Positions 17,283 to 26,213 of a stretch of 64,000 nt of DNA are shown here, in pieces. The translations under genes were made by a program, and so were the position numbers. The notes beneath the pieces were generated by a model. That model did no database searches, was not told the DNA's origin, and worked only from the letters and a program-made list of their open reading frames with translations. How positions within the stretch are numbered: the first letter of the stretch is position 1; every line of letters starts with the position of its first letter. Source of the stretch: Amycolatopsis jiangsuensis. GTDB taxonomy: Bacteria; Actinomycetota; Actinomycetes; Mycobacteriales; Pseudonocardiaceae. The DNA lies in contig NZ_JACHMG010000001.1 of assembly GCF_014204865.1 (NCBI RefSeq), positions 186,001-250,000 on the forward strand. Direction: 5' to 3'.

Positions 17283-18431
17283 GGAGGTGCCGAGCCGGTG
17301 CAGCACGGCAGCCGCCAGCGCGGTCCGCTCCAGCATCCCGGTCACGCTGATGTGCTCGTGCCGGGCGTGTGCGCCGTCGCCGATCGCGCCGAAGCCGTCG
17401 AGCACCGGATACCCCAGTGCGGCCACGAAATTGCCGTCGCTCGCCCCGCCGACGGAGGTTTCCCGCAGCGTGACGCCGAGTTCGGCGGCGAGGTCCCTGG
17501 CGAGTCCGTACAGCTCGATGATGGCCTCGGAACGCTCCATCACCGGCCGGTTCCAGCCGCCTTCCACCCGCACCGTGGAGCGCGGGTCGTGCGCGGTGAG
17601 CGAGGCGAGCCCGGCATCGATGCGGTCGGCCTCGTCCGCGCTGGACACGCGCACGTCGATCTCGCCGGAGGCGGCGCCGGCGATCACGTTCTGCCTGCTG
17701 CCACCGGAAATCACGCCGACGTTGACGGTCGTGCCCGCGTCGCGGTCGGACAAGGCGTGCAGGGCCAGGATCGCCCGCGCGAGTTCGTCGATCGCGCTGG
17801 CGCCTTTGGCCGGGTCCAGACCGGCATGCGCCTCGACGCCGGTGGTGTGGACCTGAAACAGGCCGACGCCCTTGCGCGCGGTCTTCACCGCGCCGTCCGC
17901 ACTCGCTTCGAACACCAGCGTGGCCCGGGTGCCGGCGGCGGCTTCTTCGATCACCGGTCGGGAGGCCGGGCTGCCCAGCTCCTCGTCGCCGTTGAGGACC
18001 AGCCGTACCGCCGGACGGGGGAGCCCGGCCGCATCGAGCGCCCGCAGTGCCCACACCGCGTGCACGAGGCCGGACTTCATGTCGAAGATGCCCGGCCCGG
18101 TGGCACGGTCACCGTCCACAGTGAACGGCCAGCCGGCGAGCGTGCCCAGCGGCCACACCGTGTCGTAGTGGCAGAGCAGGAGGATGGGCTGCTCGCCGCT
18201 GCCGGGGTGGTCGTAGACCTTGATGTCGCCGTGCGGGCCGCCGTCGACGTGCCGGGTGTTCGCGGGCTCTCCCAGCCGATCCCGCAGCCAACCGTCCAGC
18301 CAGGACAGTCCGTGGTCGAGGCTTTCCTTGTCGTCGCTGGGAGTCTCGATCCCCACGTACGTGGCGAGGTCGGCCAGCAGCTCGTCGCGATGGTCCTGCA
18401 CCCACTCGTGCAGCTCGCGGATCCCGGTCAC
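17280..18431 (-). CDS. M20-family metallopeptidase, carboxypeptidase G2-like
   Basis: A 383-residue zinc amidohydrolase. Metal and catalytic motifs are all present: CHYDTVWPLG, DEELGSPAS (catalytic and metal Glu), the dimerisation-domain His in TGVEAHAGLDP, SVGGASDGN, and the late HARHEHI. These enzymes remove an amino acid from an N-acyl or peptide substrate. The GTG start overlaps the preceding stop (GTGA), so it is translationally coupled as the last gene of the operon starting with the Lrp regulator. Substrate unknown; it suggests the pathway releases an amino acid. Confidence 0.88.
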   Translation of the reverse strand: MTGIRELHEWVQDHRDELLADLATYVGIETPSDDKESLDHGLSWLDGWLRDRLGEPANTRHVDGGPHGDIKVYDHPGSGEQPILLLCHYDTVWPLGTLAGWPFTVDGDRATGPGIFDMKSGLVHAVWALRALDAAGLPRPAVRLVLNGDEELGSPASRPVIEEAAAGTRATLVFEASADGAVKTARKGVGLFQVHTTGVEAHAGLDPAKGASAIDELARAILALHALSDRDAGTTVNVGVISGGSRQNVIAGAASGEIDVRVSSADEADRIDAGLASLTAHDPRSTVRVEGGWNRPVMERSEAIIELYGLARDLAAELGVTLRETSVGGASDGNFVAALGYPVLDGFGAIGDGAHARHEHISVTGMLERTALAAAVLHRLGTS

Positions 18432-19438
18432 AGTCCACGCTCCAGTTCCGCCAGGTGGCTCTCGGACATCGTCACGGCACCGGTCTCGACTTCGTGCAGC
18501 CGCTGCAGCATCGCGCGCAGCAACGGAACCGCCACGCCGCGGCTTTCGGCCTCGGCCAGCACCGGCGCGTAGTGGTGGTGCACTTCGACCGGGCGGTGGC
18601 GTACCGCGATGTCCCGCCAGATGCCGCTGCGGTCCTTGGGCTGGGTGCGCAACCAGGCCACCAGCCGGTCGGTCGCCTCCTCGCGACCGGCCGCATCCGG
18701 CAGGTACGCGGTCGGGTCGAACTGGTCGAACGGCTCGAGGATCCGTTCGCCTGCGGTCGCGAAGACTTCCGCGGCCAGCGCGTACATCACCCCGCGGTGC
18801 CGGTCGATCAGGTCGGCCATCGGCGCGTCGGCCAGCGCGGTGGCGGTGAGCATGGCACCGAACCCCAGCTTCGCCCACAGGTAGCCCTCGACGTTGGCGG
18901 TCGCCTTCGCCGGGCCCCAGGCCTGAAGATCGGCGACGACCTGTTCGACCCGGTCGCTGATCCGGCCGGCGGGTTCGCCGACCACAAGAGCGCCCAGCCC
19001 GCCGTCTCGCACGACCCCCGGTTCCACCACGTCCGCGAAGAGGTTCACGAACGCGCCGACAGTACGGTTCTCGCCGACGAACGACGCGATCAGCCGCTCG
19101 TTCAGGCCGTTCTGCAGGGAAACCACGAACCCGTCCTGCGCCAGCCGGGATTCGAGCCAGGGCAGGACGTCCTCGGTCGCCTGTGCCTTCACCGCGAGCA
19201 GGACGCGTCCCAGCTCAGGTGGTGCTTCGCCGGGGAGGAACGCGGGCAGTTCCACGCTTTCCTCGCCCTCGGGGCCGCGCAGGGTCATACCCCGGTCGGT
19301 GATCGCGGCGACATGGGCGGCATCGGTGTCGACAATGGACACCGGATGGCCGGCGCGCGCGAGGTGGAAGGCGATCGTCCCGCCGATCGCGCCCCCGCCG
19401 ACCACGGTGTAGGGGCGGCGGGCTTCAGACTCGGGCAT
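18428..19438 (-). CDS. PanE/ApbA-family 2-dehydropantoate 2-reductase-like enzyme
   Basis: A 336-residue NADPH-binding protein: Rossmann motif VVGGGAIGGTIAFHLARAGH at the N-terminus, VLLAVKAQATED, SLQNGLNE, and the C-terminal helical ApbA_C domain with EGYLWAKLGFGAMLTA. Family members reduce ketopantoate or related 2-oxo acids. It overlaps the SDR gene upstream by 14 nt and the M20 gene downstream by 4 nt, with GGAAAGGA before the ATG. Because it sits in a degradative operon, and pan genes are not nearby, a catabolic oxidoreductase role is more likely than pantothenate synthesis. Confidence 0.85.
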   Translation of the reverse strand: MPESEARRPYTVVGGGAIGGTIAFHLARAGHPVSIVDTDAAHVAAITDRGMTLRGPEGEESVELPAFLPGEAPPELGRVLLAVKAQATEDVLPWLESRLAQDGFVVSLQNGLNERLIASFVGENRTVGAFVNLFADVVEPGVVRDGGLGALVVGEPAGRISDRVEQVVADLQAWGPAKATANVEGYLWAKLGFGAMLTATALADAPMADLIDRHRGVMYALAAEVFATAGERILEPFDQFDPTAYLPDAAGREEATDRLVAWLRTQPKDRSGIWRDIAVRHRPVEVHHHYAPVLAEAESRGVAVPLLRAMLQRLHEVETGAVTMSESHLAELERGL

Positions 19439-20222
19439 CCGTTTCCTTTCCTTGCTGCACGGAGGTTTCACCGGACCAGTGCAGTGGCAGTCCGGCCGCG
19501 CCCGCGGTGGAACCGCCGTCCACGCGCAGGATGGCGCCGGTGATCCAGCCTGCTTCCGGACCGGCGAGCCAGAACACCGCGTCGGCGATCTCCCGCGGCT
19601 CACCGCGGCGCCCCAACGGGTTCACCGAAACCGCCGCGGCGTAATCCTCGGTGACCGGGTTCGCGGAACTGTCCACTGTGACGAAACCGGGACTGACCGC
19701 GTTCACCCGGATCCCGTGTGCGCCCAGCTCGACCGCACAGGCCTTGGTGACCATTTCCAGCGCGGCCTTCGACGTGGCGTAGTGCGAGGCGCCGGGACGA
19801 GCCCGGGTGGCCGCGCCCGAGGAGACGTTGACCACCGCGCCGGTACTCCTGGCCCGCACGTGGGACCGTCCGAACGCGACAGTGGTCAGCATCGCCGCCC
19901 GTACGTTCACGTCCTGCACCTGATCCCAGACGGCTGCGGTCATCTCCAGCAACGGAGTCGCCGGGTAGATACCGGCGGCGTTCACGAGCACGTCCACCGC
20001 TCCCGCGCGCGGGACCAGCTCCTCGGCGAACTCCGCGTCGGCAAGGTTCCCGGGCAGCTCGGTGACCTCGGCGCCGTGCCGGTCGCGGAGTTCACCGGCC
20101 ACAGTGGACAGCTCGGCCGAACGGAGGTCGGAGAGCACCAGGTGATCGCCGGCCGCGGCGAACCGTGCCGCGATGGCCGCGCCGATGCCGCCGCCGGCGC
20201 CGGTGACGAGCACTGTGCGCAC
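19425..20222 (-). CDS. Short-chain dehydrogenase/reductase (operon member)
   Basis: A 265-residue classical SDR with cofactor motif TGAGGGIGAAIAARF near the N-terminus, NAAGIYPATPL, VVNVSSGAA, and the active-site pair YATSKAA, then PGFVTVDSS. It oxidises a hydroxyl or reduces a carbonyl with NAD(P). The GTG start overlaps the transporter's TAG stop by one base (TAGTG) and the C-terminus overlaps the PanE-like gene, so translation is coupled. Substrate is unknown and presumably an intermediate between the hydrolase and the peptidase of this operon. Confidence 0.88.
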   Translation of the reverse strand: MRTVLVTGAGGGIGAAIAARFAAAGDHLVLSDLRSAELSTVAGELRDRHGAEVTELPGNLADAEFAEELVPRAGAVDVLVNAAGIYPATPLLEMTAAVWDQVQDVNVRAAMLTTVAFGRSHVRARSTGAVVNVSSGAATRARPGASHYATSKAALEMVTKACAVELGAHGIRVNAVSPGFVTVDSSANPVTEDYAAAVSVNPLGRRGEPREIADAVFWLAGPEAGWITGAILRVDGGSTAGAAGLPLHWSGETSVQQGKETDARV

Positions 20223-21517
20223 TACAGTTCCTTCCCTTTGGTCTCGGGCATGGTGAGGTAGACCGCGACCCCGATGACTGCGGCCACCGCCACGTACACC
20301 CACACGAGATCGCCGAGATCGTTGGCGTTGAGCCACGTCGTGACGTAGGGCGCGGTGCCGCCGAAGATCGCCACGGCCAGTGCGTACGGCAGCCCGATCC
20401 CCGTCGTGCGCACCTCGGCCGGGAACTGCTCGGCCATGATCACCGCGCAGTTGGCCGAGTAGCCCACGATCAGCACGAGCCCGATCAGCTCGATCACGAA
20501 GACGCTCCAGAACCCGTTCGCCAGGAAGTGGAAGGCGGGCCAGGCGAACACCACGAAACCCGCCGCGAACGCGGTCATCGTCGCCTTGCGGCCGATCCGG
20601 TCGGACAGCAGCCCGCCGAAGGGGAGCAGCACGATGAACACGACCATGGCCAGGGTGTTGGCCAGCAACGCGGTCTTCAGCGGGATCCCGGTGGCGAGGT
20701 GGGCGTAGGTCGGCATGTAGGTGACCCACACGTAGTAGATCAGCGTGCCCGCGATGGTCACCCCGGCCACCCGCAACGCGGCACCCGGATAGTCGCGGAT
20801 CATCGCGACCAGCGGGTTGCGCCGTGGCGCGGAGCCGAGCTTGCCGAACGCCTCGGTCTCGTGCACCGAACGGCGCAGCCAGAGCCCGACCAGCCCGAGC
20901 AGCCCGGCGACGGCGAAGGCCAGCCGCCAGCCCCAGCCGTGCAGATCGGGCTCCGAGAGCGTGCTGTTCAGGATGGTGCCGAGCAGCGCCGCGATCAGCG
21001 AGCCCAGGCCCACCGAAACCTGCTGCCACGAACCGGCGAACGCGCGCCGTCCCGGTGCCGCGGACTCGATCAGGAACGCCGAGGACGAGCCGAACTCACC
21101 ACCGGCGGAGAAGCCCTGCACAAGCCGGGCCAGCAGCAGCACGATCGGCGCGGCCACCCCGATCTGCGCGTAGGTCGGGCACACCGCGATGACAATCGAG
21201 GCGGCGGCCATCAGCGAAATGGTGAGGGTCAAACCCTTCTTGCGGCCGTAGCGGTCGGAGTACGCGCCGAGCACCGCACCGCCGATCGGCCGCATCACGA
21301 AACCGACCGCGAACACGGCCAAAGTGGACAGCAGCGCGGTGGTCTGCCCACCGCTGGCGAAGAACTGGCTCGCGAAGATCGGTGCGAACGTGGCGTAGAC
21401 GGCCCAGTCGACCCATTCCACCGTGTTGCCGACCGCGCCGGCGACGATCGCCTTGCGCTGCTGTGTGGTGAGCCGATGGGAGACTGCGGCGTCCGAAGTG
21501 GACGAAGCGGTGGTCAT
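20222..21517 (-). CDS. MFS metabolite:H+ symporter (MHS family)
   Basis: A 431-residue 12-helix importer. MHS hallmarks are VGNTVEWVDWAVYATFAPIF in the first helix, SDRYGRKKGLTL, the helix 4-5 motif VQGFSAGGEFGSSSAFLIE and SDRIGRKATM between the halves. These carriers take up organic acids or related polar compounds with protons. The ATG overlaps the deacetylase stop (ATGA). Placement as third gene of the coupled operon indicates it imports the operon's substrate. Confidence 0.9.
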   Translation of the reverse strand: MTTASSTSDAAVSHRLTTQQRKAIVAGAVGNTVEWVDWAVYATFAPIFASQFFASGGQTTALLSTLAVFAVGFVMRPIGGAVLGAYSDRYGRKKGLTLTISLMAAASIVIAVCPTYAQIGVAAPIVLLLARLVQGFSAGGEFGSSSAFLIESAAPGRRAFAGSWQQVSVGLGSLIAALLGTILNSTLSEPDLHGWGWRLAFAVAGLLGLVGLWLRRSVHETEAFGKLGSAPRRNPLVAMIRDYPGAALRVAGVTIAGTLIYYVWVTYMPTYAHLATGIPLKTALLANTLAMVVFIVLLPFGGLLSDRIGRKATMTAFAAGFVVFAWPAFHFLANGFWSVFVIELIGLVLIVGYSANCAVIMAEQFPAEVRTTGIGLPYALAVAIFGGTAPYVTTWLNANDLGDLVWVYVAVAAVIGVAVYLTMPETKGKEL

Positions 21518-22407
21518 GGCTGCTCCGCGGAGGCGAGGACGTGGTCCACGACCTGGGCGTGGGTGGCGAACCACACGCCATCGTGGCCACTGATGTGGTC
21601 GAGCAGTTCGGTGAGCACGGCGATCCGCGACCGGTGCCCGATGATGTGCGGGTGCATGGTGAGCTGGAACAGCCCGCCCTCGGCGTAGGCCTGGTCGAAC
21701 TCGTCCTGCCACAGCGAGAGCACCCCGCGCGGCGGGGTGTAGGGCCGCAGCGAGGCGAACCGGTCCATCATGAAGTACGGCGCGTCGTCGCGGATCCACT
21801 CCACCGGCAGCTCCACGACGCCGGTCGGCTCGCCGTGCTCCAGCAGCTCGTAGCAGTCGTCGTCGGCCATCAGCGACGAGTCGTAGCGCAGGCCCAGTTC
21901 GCGGGTGATGGCGAGGGTGCTGGCGGAGAAGTCCCAGGACGGCGTGCGGATGCCGACCGGTCGGGTGCCGGCGAGTCGTTCCAGGACGTCGGCCGCGCGG
22001 AAGGCGAGATCGCGTTCCTCGGTCTCGGTCAGCGCGGTGTTGCGCTCGTGGATCCAGCCGTGCAGCGCCACCTCGTGTCCGGCGTCCACATAGGACTCTA
22101 CCTCGCCGTCGTGCAGCAAGGCGGAGACGGCCGGCATGAAGAACGACGCCGGTGCCTCGTAGCGGGCCAGCAGCCGCAGCAGCCGCGGAACGCCGACGCG
22201 GGCGCCGTATTCGCCTTGTGCGAGTTTGCCGGGCAGCACCTCGCCGTCGCGCAGCGCGGGCGTCTCGTGGTCGGAATCGAACGACAGCGCGACGGCGACC
22301 TTCGCGCCGCCGGGCCATGCGGAAGGCCGCAGCGGACGGCCGGCGCGGACGTGGTCCACGTGCCCGCGCCAGGTCGCCTCGTCCCACAGCCAGGGCTGGT
22401 CGGTCAT
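21514..22407 (-). CDS. Polysaccharide deacetylase/PuuE-type amidohydrolase
   Basis: A 297-residue NodB-fold protein. It has the acidic motif SFDSDHETPALRDGE, the metal-binding HGWIHERN (H-x3-H), RTPSWDFSASTL, and a C-terminal HPHIIGH. This layout resembles PuuE allantoinases and HpPgdA-like cyclic imidases rather than secreted chitin deacetylases, and no signal peptide is present, so it likely opens an amide or imide ring in the cytoplasm (inference). The start overlaps the Lrp stop and the end overlaps the transporter start, both as ATGA. Confidence 0.85.
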   Translation of the reverse strand: MTDQPWLWDEATWRGHVDHVRAGRPLRPSAWPGGAKVAVALSFDSDHETPALRDGEVLPGKLAQGEYGARVGVPRLLRLLARYEAPASFFMPAVSALLHDGEVESYVDAGHEVALHGWIHERNTALTETEERDLAFRAADVLERLAGTRPVGIRTPSWDFSASTLAITRELGLRYDSSLMADDDCYELLEHGEPTGVVELPVEWIRDDAPYFMMDRFASLRPYTPPRGVLSLWQDEFDQAYAEGGLFQLTMHPHIIGHRSRIAVLTELLDHISGHDGVWFATHAQVVDHVLASAEQP

Positions 22408-23426
22408 GTCTCCTCCATGCTGGGTGCGGAGGCGGGGGTCGGTGCCCACGCGCGTTTGAGCGTCGAAACCTGCAAGGTGACGTCGGCCTCCCGGAGCCCG
22501 GGCAGCGCGCCGACGACATCGGTGGTGTGCCGGTACAGCTCGCCGTAGTGCCGCAGCACGAGCTGTCCGACGAGGTTGAATCGCCCGGTGGTGGCGGACA
22601 GGTACTTGGTGCCCGGGTGCGCGGCCAGCTGCTGTCCGGCGCGGTCCAGCTCGGCGGGCAGCACCGACAGCCAGAGCATGAACTCGACGGCGTAGCCGAA
22701 CATCGCCGGCTCGGCCAGCGTGCGAAAGCGCAGGCAGCCGCGCCGGACCAGGGAATCCACCCGCCGGGCCACCGTGGACTCACTCGTGCCGGCCTGGCGG
22801 GAGACCTCCTTGAACGACAGCCTGCCGTCCTCGCCGAGCGCGGCGCAGATCGCCAGGTCCAGCTCGTCGAGCTGCTCCGGCGGATGTTCCCAGTGCTGTT
22901 CCTCGAACGGCCGCACCTCGCCGCCCCGCAGGTCGGCCGCCGCGCCGGGGGCCAGCTCGCCGGAATCCCAGTCGTGGTTGGAGGTGAACGTGCGCATCAC
23001 CGCGAACGTCTCCACGTCGAGCACGTTCTCGGCGGACGACAGCCCGGTGACCTGCAGCCGCGCCAGGTCGCGGTAGGACGGGAGCACGAACTCGGCCGAG
23101 CAGTCGGCGCTGCCGGACAGCACGCTCGCGTAGCGCACCTCCGGGCGGGCGGCCAGCGTGTCGGCGACCGCGGCCGCGGTGCCCGGCCGGCACCGCAGCC
23201 GCGCGAGCACCGGTACGCCGAGGCCGCAGCGCAGGACGTCGACCACGCCGATCACCCGCAGCTGCCCGCTCTCCGTGAGCTGCCCGGCCCGCCGCAGGAC
23301 CGTGGACTCGCTCGCGCCCACATGCCGGGCGACGGCACCCCACGAGGCCCGCCCGTTGAGCTGCAACGCCGCGACGATCCGCCGGTCGAGATCGCTGCTT
23401 CTGCCCTCGTTCTGCATGCGACCCAT
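22404..23426 (-). CDS. Tandem Lrp/AsnC-family regulator, first gene of the operon
   Basis: A 340-residue protein made of two Lrp modules. The first has HTH GAVARHVGASESTVLRRAGQ and the second FKEVSRQAGTSESTVARRVD, each followed by a RAM-like ligand domain. Twice-size Lrp proteins of this kind are common in actinomycetes. It heads the six-gene overlapping set 17280-23426 and so probably autoregulates it in response to an amino acid or related ligand. The start could be the ATG at 23426 or the one at 23417; neither has a clear ribosome site. Confidence 0.87.
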   Translation of the reverse strand: MGRMQNEGRSSDLDRRIVAALQLNGRASWGAVARHVGASESTVLRRAGQLTESGQLRVIGVVDVLRCGLGVPVLARLRCRPGTAAAVADTLAARPEVRYASVLSGSADCSAEFVLPSYRDLARLQVTGLSSAENVLDVETFAVMRTFTSNHDWDSGELAPGAAADLRGGEVRPFEEQHWEHPPEQLDELDLAICAALGEDGRLSFKEVSRQAGTSESTVARRVDSLVRRGCLRFRTLAEPAMFGYAVEFMLWLSVLPAELDRAGQQLAAHPGTKYLSATTGRFNLVGQLVLRHYGELYRHTTDVVGALPGLREADVTLQVSTLKRAWAPTPASAPSMEET

Positions 23427-23552
23427 CTTTGGTGGCGGAAATCGTCATGTCAAGGGTCTGGTTTGCAGGAAAGCTGCATTCGCGCTGACTCCCCGCAGCT
23501 GCGTGGGTGCAGGCGCGACTGTTACTCTCCTCTGGAAAGCGAGGAGGTCACC

Positions 23553-23924
23553 GTGCTGGGAAATCCGTACGACCGGGACTGCCCGACCCGTCAGCTGCTC
23601 GACCGGATCGGCGACCAGTGGACGGTGCTGATCGTCGGCGCCCTGCGGGCCGGCCCGCTGCGGTTCACCCAGGTCGGCAAGCGGGTCGAGGGTATCTCGC
23701 AGAAGGTGCTGACCCAGACGCTGCGCAGCCTGGTCCGTGACGGCATCCTCGTGCGCACGGCCTATCCGGTGATCCCGCCGAGGGTGGAGTACGAGCTGAC
23801 GCCGCTGGGCCGCGACCTGGCCGAACCGCTCGACATGCTCGACCGCTGGGCCCGCCACCACATGGACCAGGTGACCGCCGCCCGGGCCGCGTTCGACGCG
23901 GAGCACACTCCGGCTTCGGCGTGA
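23553..23924 (+). CDS. HxlR-family transcriptional regulator
   Basis: A 123-residue winged-helix protein with the HxlR signature: conserved Cys in RDCPTRQLLDRIGDQWTVLI, then LRFTQVGKRVEGISQKVLTQ and the wing TAYPVIPPRVEYELTPLG. These regulators sense redox or electrophiles. The GTG at 23553 has GAGGAGGT 4 nt upstream. It stands alone between the Lrp operon, from which it diverges, and a convergent IclR gene only 10 bp away, so its target is uncertain. Confidence 0.9.
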   Translation: MLGNPYDRDCPTRQLLDRIGDQWTVLIVGALRAGPLRFTQVGKRVEGISQKVLTQTLRSLVRDGILVRTAYPVIPPRVEYELTPLGRDLAEPLDMLDRWARHHMDQVTAARAAFDAEHTPASA

Positions 23925-23934
23925 GCTCCGCCGG

Positions 23935-24696
23935 TCAGCCGTGCCGGGTGTGTAGCAGGTTCGTGAGCAGGTGCGCTTCCTTCAGCAGCAAGGCACCGAG
24001 TTCGCGGCGCCGGTCCGGACGGAACCGCGACTCCACCCCGGTCAGGGTGAGCGCCCAGCCCGGCTCGCCCGCCGGGGTGAACACCGCGGCCGCCATGCCC
24101 CAGCTGCCTTCCACGACCAGGCCGGGGTTGGTCGAGTAGCCGTCCTCGCGGGTCCGGTCCAGCCGGGCGCGGATCTCGCTCGTCCGGTGTGCCGCTCCCC
24201 AGTCCGCGGCGAGGTCCACTGTGGACAGATAGTCGGCCACCTCGCGGTCGGGCAGCATGGCCAGCACGACCAGTCCGGCGGACACCACGCCGAGCGGGAA
24301 GCGGGCACCCTCGTACAGCACGAACGAGCGGATCGGGAAGTCGCCGTCCTCACGCAGCAGGCACACCGTTTCGCTGCCGCGCCGGGCGGAGAAGAAGGCG
24401 CTCTCGCCGGTCGCGGTGGCCAGCCGGTGCACGCTCGCCCGCGCCTGCTGGGTCACGTCGTAGCGCGGCGCGGCCGCCTCGCCCAGCAGATACAGCTCGG
24501 GTCCCAGGTACCAGCGTCCGGTGTGCCGGTCACGGTCCACGTAGCCCTCGTCGGCCAGCGCGGAGAGCAGGCGGTGCACGGTCGGGCGGGCCAGGGCGCA
24601 CGACCGGGCGAGCTCGGAGGTCGACCCGCCGCCCCGGTGGGTGGACAGTGCACGCAGCACCGCCGAGACGCGGCCGACGACGTGATCCGGGGGCAT
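23935..24696 (-). CDS. IclR-family regulator of the CoA-transferase genes
   Basis: A 253-residue IclR protein with the N-terminal winged helix (TSELARSCALARPTVHRLLS) and the ligand-binding IclR domain ending in LLLKEAHLLTNLLH. TATCGT (minus strand, 24703-24708) lies 6 nt before the ATG, consistent with a leaderless message. It diverges from the scoA/scoB pair with 154 bp between starts, the classic arrangement in which an IclR protein controls acetoacetate or beta-ketoadipate CoA-transferase genes. Confidence 0.9.
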   Translation of the reverse strand: MPPDHVVGRVSAVLRALSTHRGGGSTSELARSCALARPTVHRLLSALADEGYVDRDRHTGRWYLGPELYLLGEAAAPRYDVTQQARASVHRLATATGESAFFSARRGSETVCLLREDGDFPIRSFVLYEGARFPLGVVSAGLVVLAMLPDREVADYLSTVDLAADWGAAHRTSEIRARLDRTREDGYSTNPGLVVEGSWGMAAAVFTPAGEPGWALTLTGVESRFRPDRRRELGALLLKEAHLLTNLLHTRHG

Positions 24697-24756
24697 CCCG
24701 TCACGATACGTCCACTCAGTGAACGTCGGCAGCGCCGGTGTTCGGTGTACGAGAGG

Positions 24757-24811
24757 TTTCCGCAGCGTTTTCCGCAGTGAGTTGACGGCTTTCCGGGCCG
24801 CTGGGTTGGAT
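24757..24811 (+). promoter_or_regulatory. Candidate promoter and repeat operator for scoA/scoB
   Basis: TTTCCGCAG occurs at 24757-24765 and 24769-24777, 12 bp apart. Just downstream, TTGACG (24782-24787) and TTGGAT (24806-24811) are separated by 18 bp, a fair -35/-10 pair that would start transcription about 30 bp before scoA. The repeats are placed for an activator such as the divergent IclR protein. Assigned by eye. Confidence 0.45.
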
Positions 24812-24850
24812 CGCGGTACCGACCATTCAACGGACGAAGGAGCGGATGCT

Positions 24851-25561
24851 GTGCCGGTGAAGTATCGCGCCGCCGCCGAGGCGCTCGACGGGGTCCTCGC
24901 GGACGGGCTGACCATCGCTGTCGGCGGCTTCGGCCTGACCGGCAACCCGTTCGACCTGATCGAGGCCGTCCGGGACTCCGGCATCCGCGAGCTGACGATC
25001 GTCTCGAACAACATGGGCGTCGACGGTCTCGGGCTCGGCATCCTGCTGGAGAGCCGGCAGGTGCGCCGGGTCGTGGCCTCCTACGTCGGGGAGAACAAGC
25101 TCTTCGCCCAGCAGTACCTCGACGGCACGGTCGAGGTCGAGTTCGCGCCGCAGGGCACGCTCGCCGAGCGGCTGCGGGCAGGCGGCGCGGGCATCCCGGC
25201 GTTCTACACCAAGGCCGGCGTGGGCACCCCGGTCGCCGAAGGCAAGCCTCACGCCGAGTTCGACGGCGTGACCTACGTGCAGGAGCGCGGGATCGTCGCG
25301 GACCTCGCGCTCGTCCACGCGCACACCGCGGACCTGGCGGGCAACCTCGGATACCGCTACGCCGCCCGCAACTTCAACCCGCTCGTGGCCACCTGTGGCC
25401 GCGTCACGGCGGTGGAGGCCGAGGTCCTCCTCGACGGCTACCTCGATCCGGAGCACGTCGCCACGCCCGGCGTGTACGTGCAACGCCTGATCGCGGCCAC
25501 GAAGCGGGAAAAGCCCATCGAGAAGCGCACCGTCCGGGAACGGGAAGGAGCCGCGGCATGA
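24851..25561 (+). CDS. scoA: 3-oxoacid CoA-transferase subunit A
   Basis: A 236-residue class I CoA-transferase alpha subunit, with [17 protein letters not shown] near residue 25, [12 protein letters not shown], and [14 protein letters not shown] late in the chain. With subunit B it moves CoA from succinyl-CoA to a 3-oxoacid. The GTG at 24851 has AAGGAG 8 nt upstream. Acetoacetate is the likely substrate given nearby fumarylacetoacetase and HMG-CoA lyase, which both make it; 3-oxoadipate (PcaI) is the main alternative, because IclR regulators also accompany pca genes. Confidence 0.87.
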   Translation: MPVKYRAAAEALDGVLADGLTIAVGGFGLTGNPFDLIEAVRDSGIRELTIVSNNMGVDGLGLGILLESRQVRRVVASYVGENKLFAQQYLDGTVEVEFAPQGTLAERLRAGGAGIPAFYTKAGVGTPVAEGKPHAEFDGVTYVQERGIVADLALVHAHTADLAGNLGYRYAARNFNPLVATCGRVTAVEAEVLLDGYLDPEHVATPGVYVQRLIAATKREKPIEKRTVREREGAAA

Positions 25562-26187
25562 GCTGGACCCGCCATGAGATGGCCGCGCTCGGCGCCCGCG
25601 AACTGCGGGACGGCGACTACGTGAACCTCGGCATCGGCATCCCTACGCAGGTGGCCAACCACCTGCCGGACGGTCTGCGGGTGACCTTGCACAGTGAGAA
25701 CGGGATCCTCGGCCTCGGCCCGTTCCCGTGGGCAGGCGAGGAGGACGCCGACCTGGTCAACGCTGGCAAGCAGACGGTGACCCTGCGGCCCGGCGCCAGC
25801 TTCTTCGACTCCGCCGAATCGTTCGCGATGATCCGCGGCGGGCACCTCGACCTGGCGCTGCTGGGTGCGCTGCAGGTCGGCGCGAACGGCGACCTGGCGA
25901 ACTGGACGGTGCCGGGCGCGCTGGTCAAGGGCATGGGCGGGGCGATGGACCTGGTCGCCGGAGCCCGCCGCGTGGTGATCCTCACCGACCACACCGCACG
26001 CGACGGCAGCCCGAAGATCGTCGAGCACTGCACGCTCCCGCTGACCGGCGCGGGCGTGGTGAACCGGATCATCACCGACCTCGCCGTCCTCGACGTCACG
26101 CCCGCCGGACTCCGCCTCGTGGAGACCGCCCCGGGCGTCTCGGCCGACGACGTCCGGTCCCGTACCGGCGCCCCGCTCGCCGCCTGA
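25558..26187 (+). CDS. scoB: 3-oxoacid CoA-transferase subunit B
   Basis: A 209-residue beta subunit with [16 protein letters not shown] and the catalytic glutamate in [10 protein letters not shown], then [15 protein letters not shown] and [19 protein letters not shown]. The ATG overlaps the scoA stop (ATGA), so subunits are made in equal amounts. Its own stop codon is built into the left arm of a strong hairpin shared with the convergent fumarylacetoacetase gene. Confidence 0.92.
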   Translation: MSWTRHEMAALGARELRDGDYVNLGIGIPTQVANHLPDGLRVTLHSENGILGLGPFPWAGEEDADLVNAGKQTVTLRPGASFFDSAESFAMIRGGHLDLALLGALQVGANGDLANWTVPGALVKGMGGAMDLVAGARRVVILTDHTARDGSPKIVEHCTLPLTGAGVVNRIITDLAVLDVTPAGLRLVETAPGVSADDVRSRTGAPLAA

Positions 26188-26213
26188 CCCCGCCGCGGCA
26201 ACGGCGGGGTCAG
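26184..26213. terminator. Bidirectional terminator between scoB and fahA
   Basis: Perfect 12-bp stem, CTGACCCCGCCG (26184-26195) with its complement (26202-26213), loop CGGCAA. The TGA stop of each convergent gene is inside an arm, so the genes are packed with only 22 bp between stops. Confidence 0.8.
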
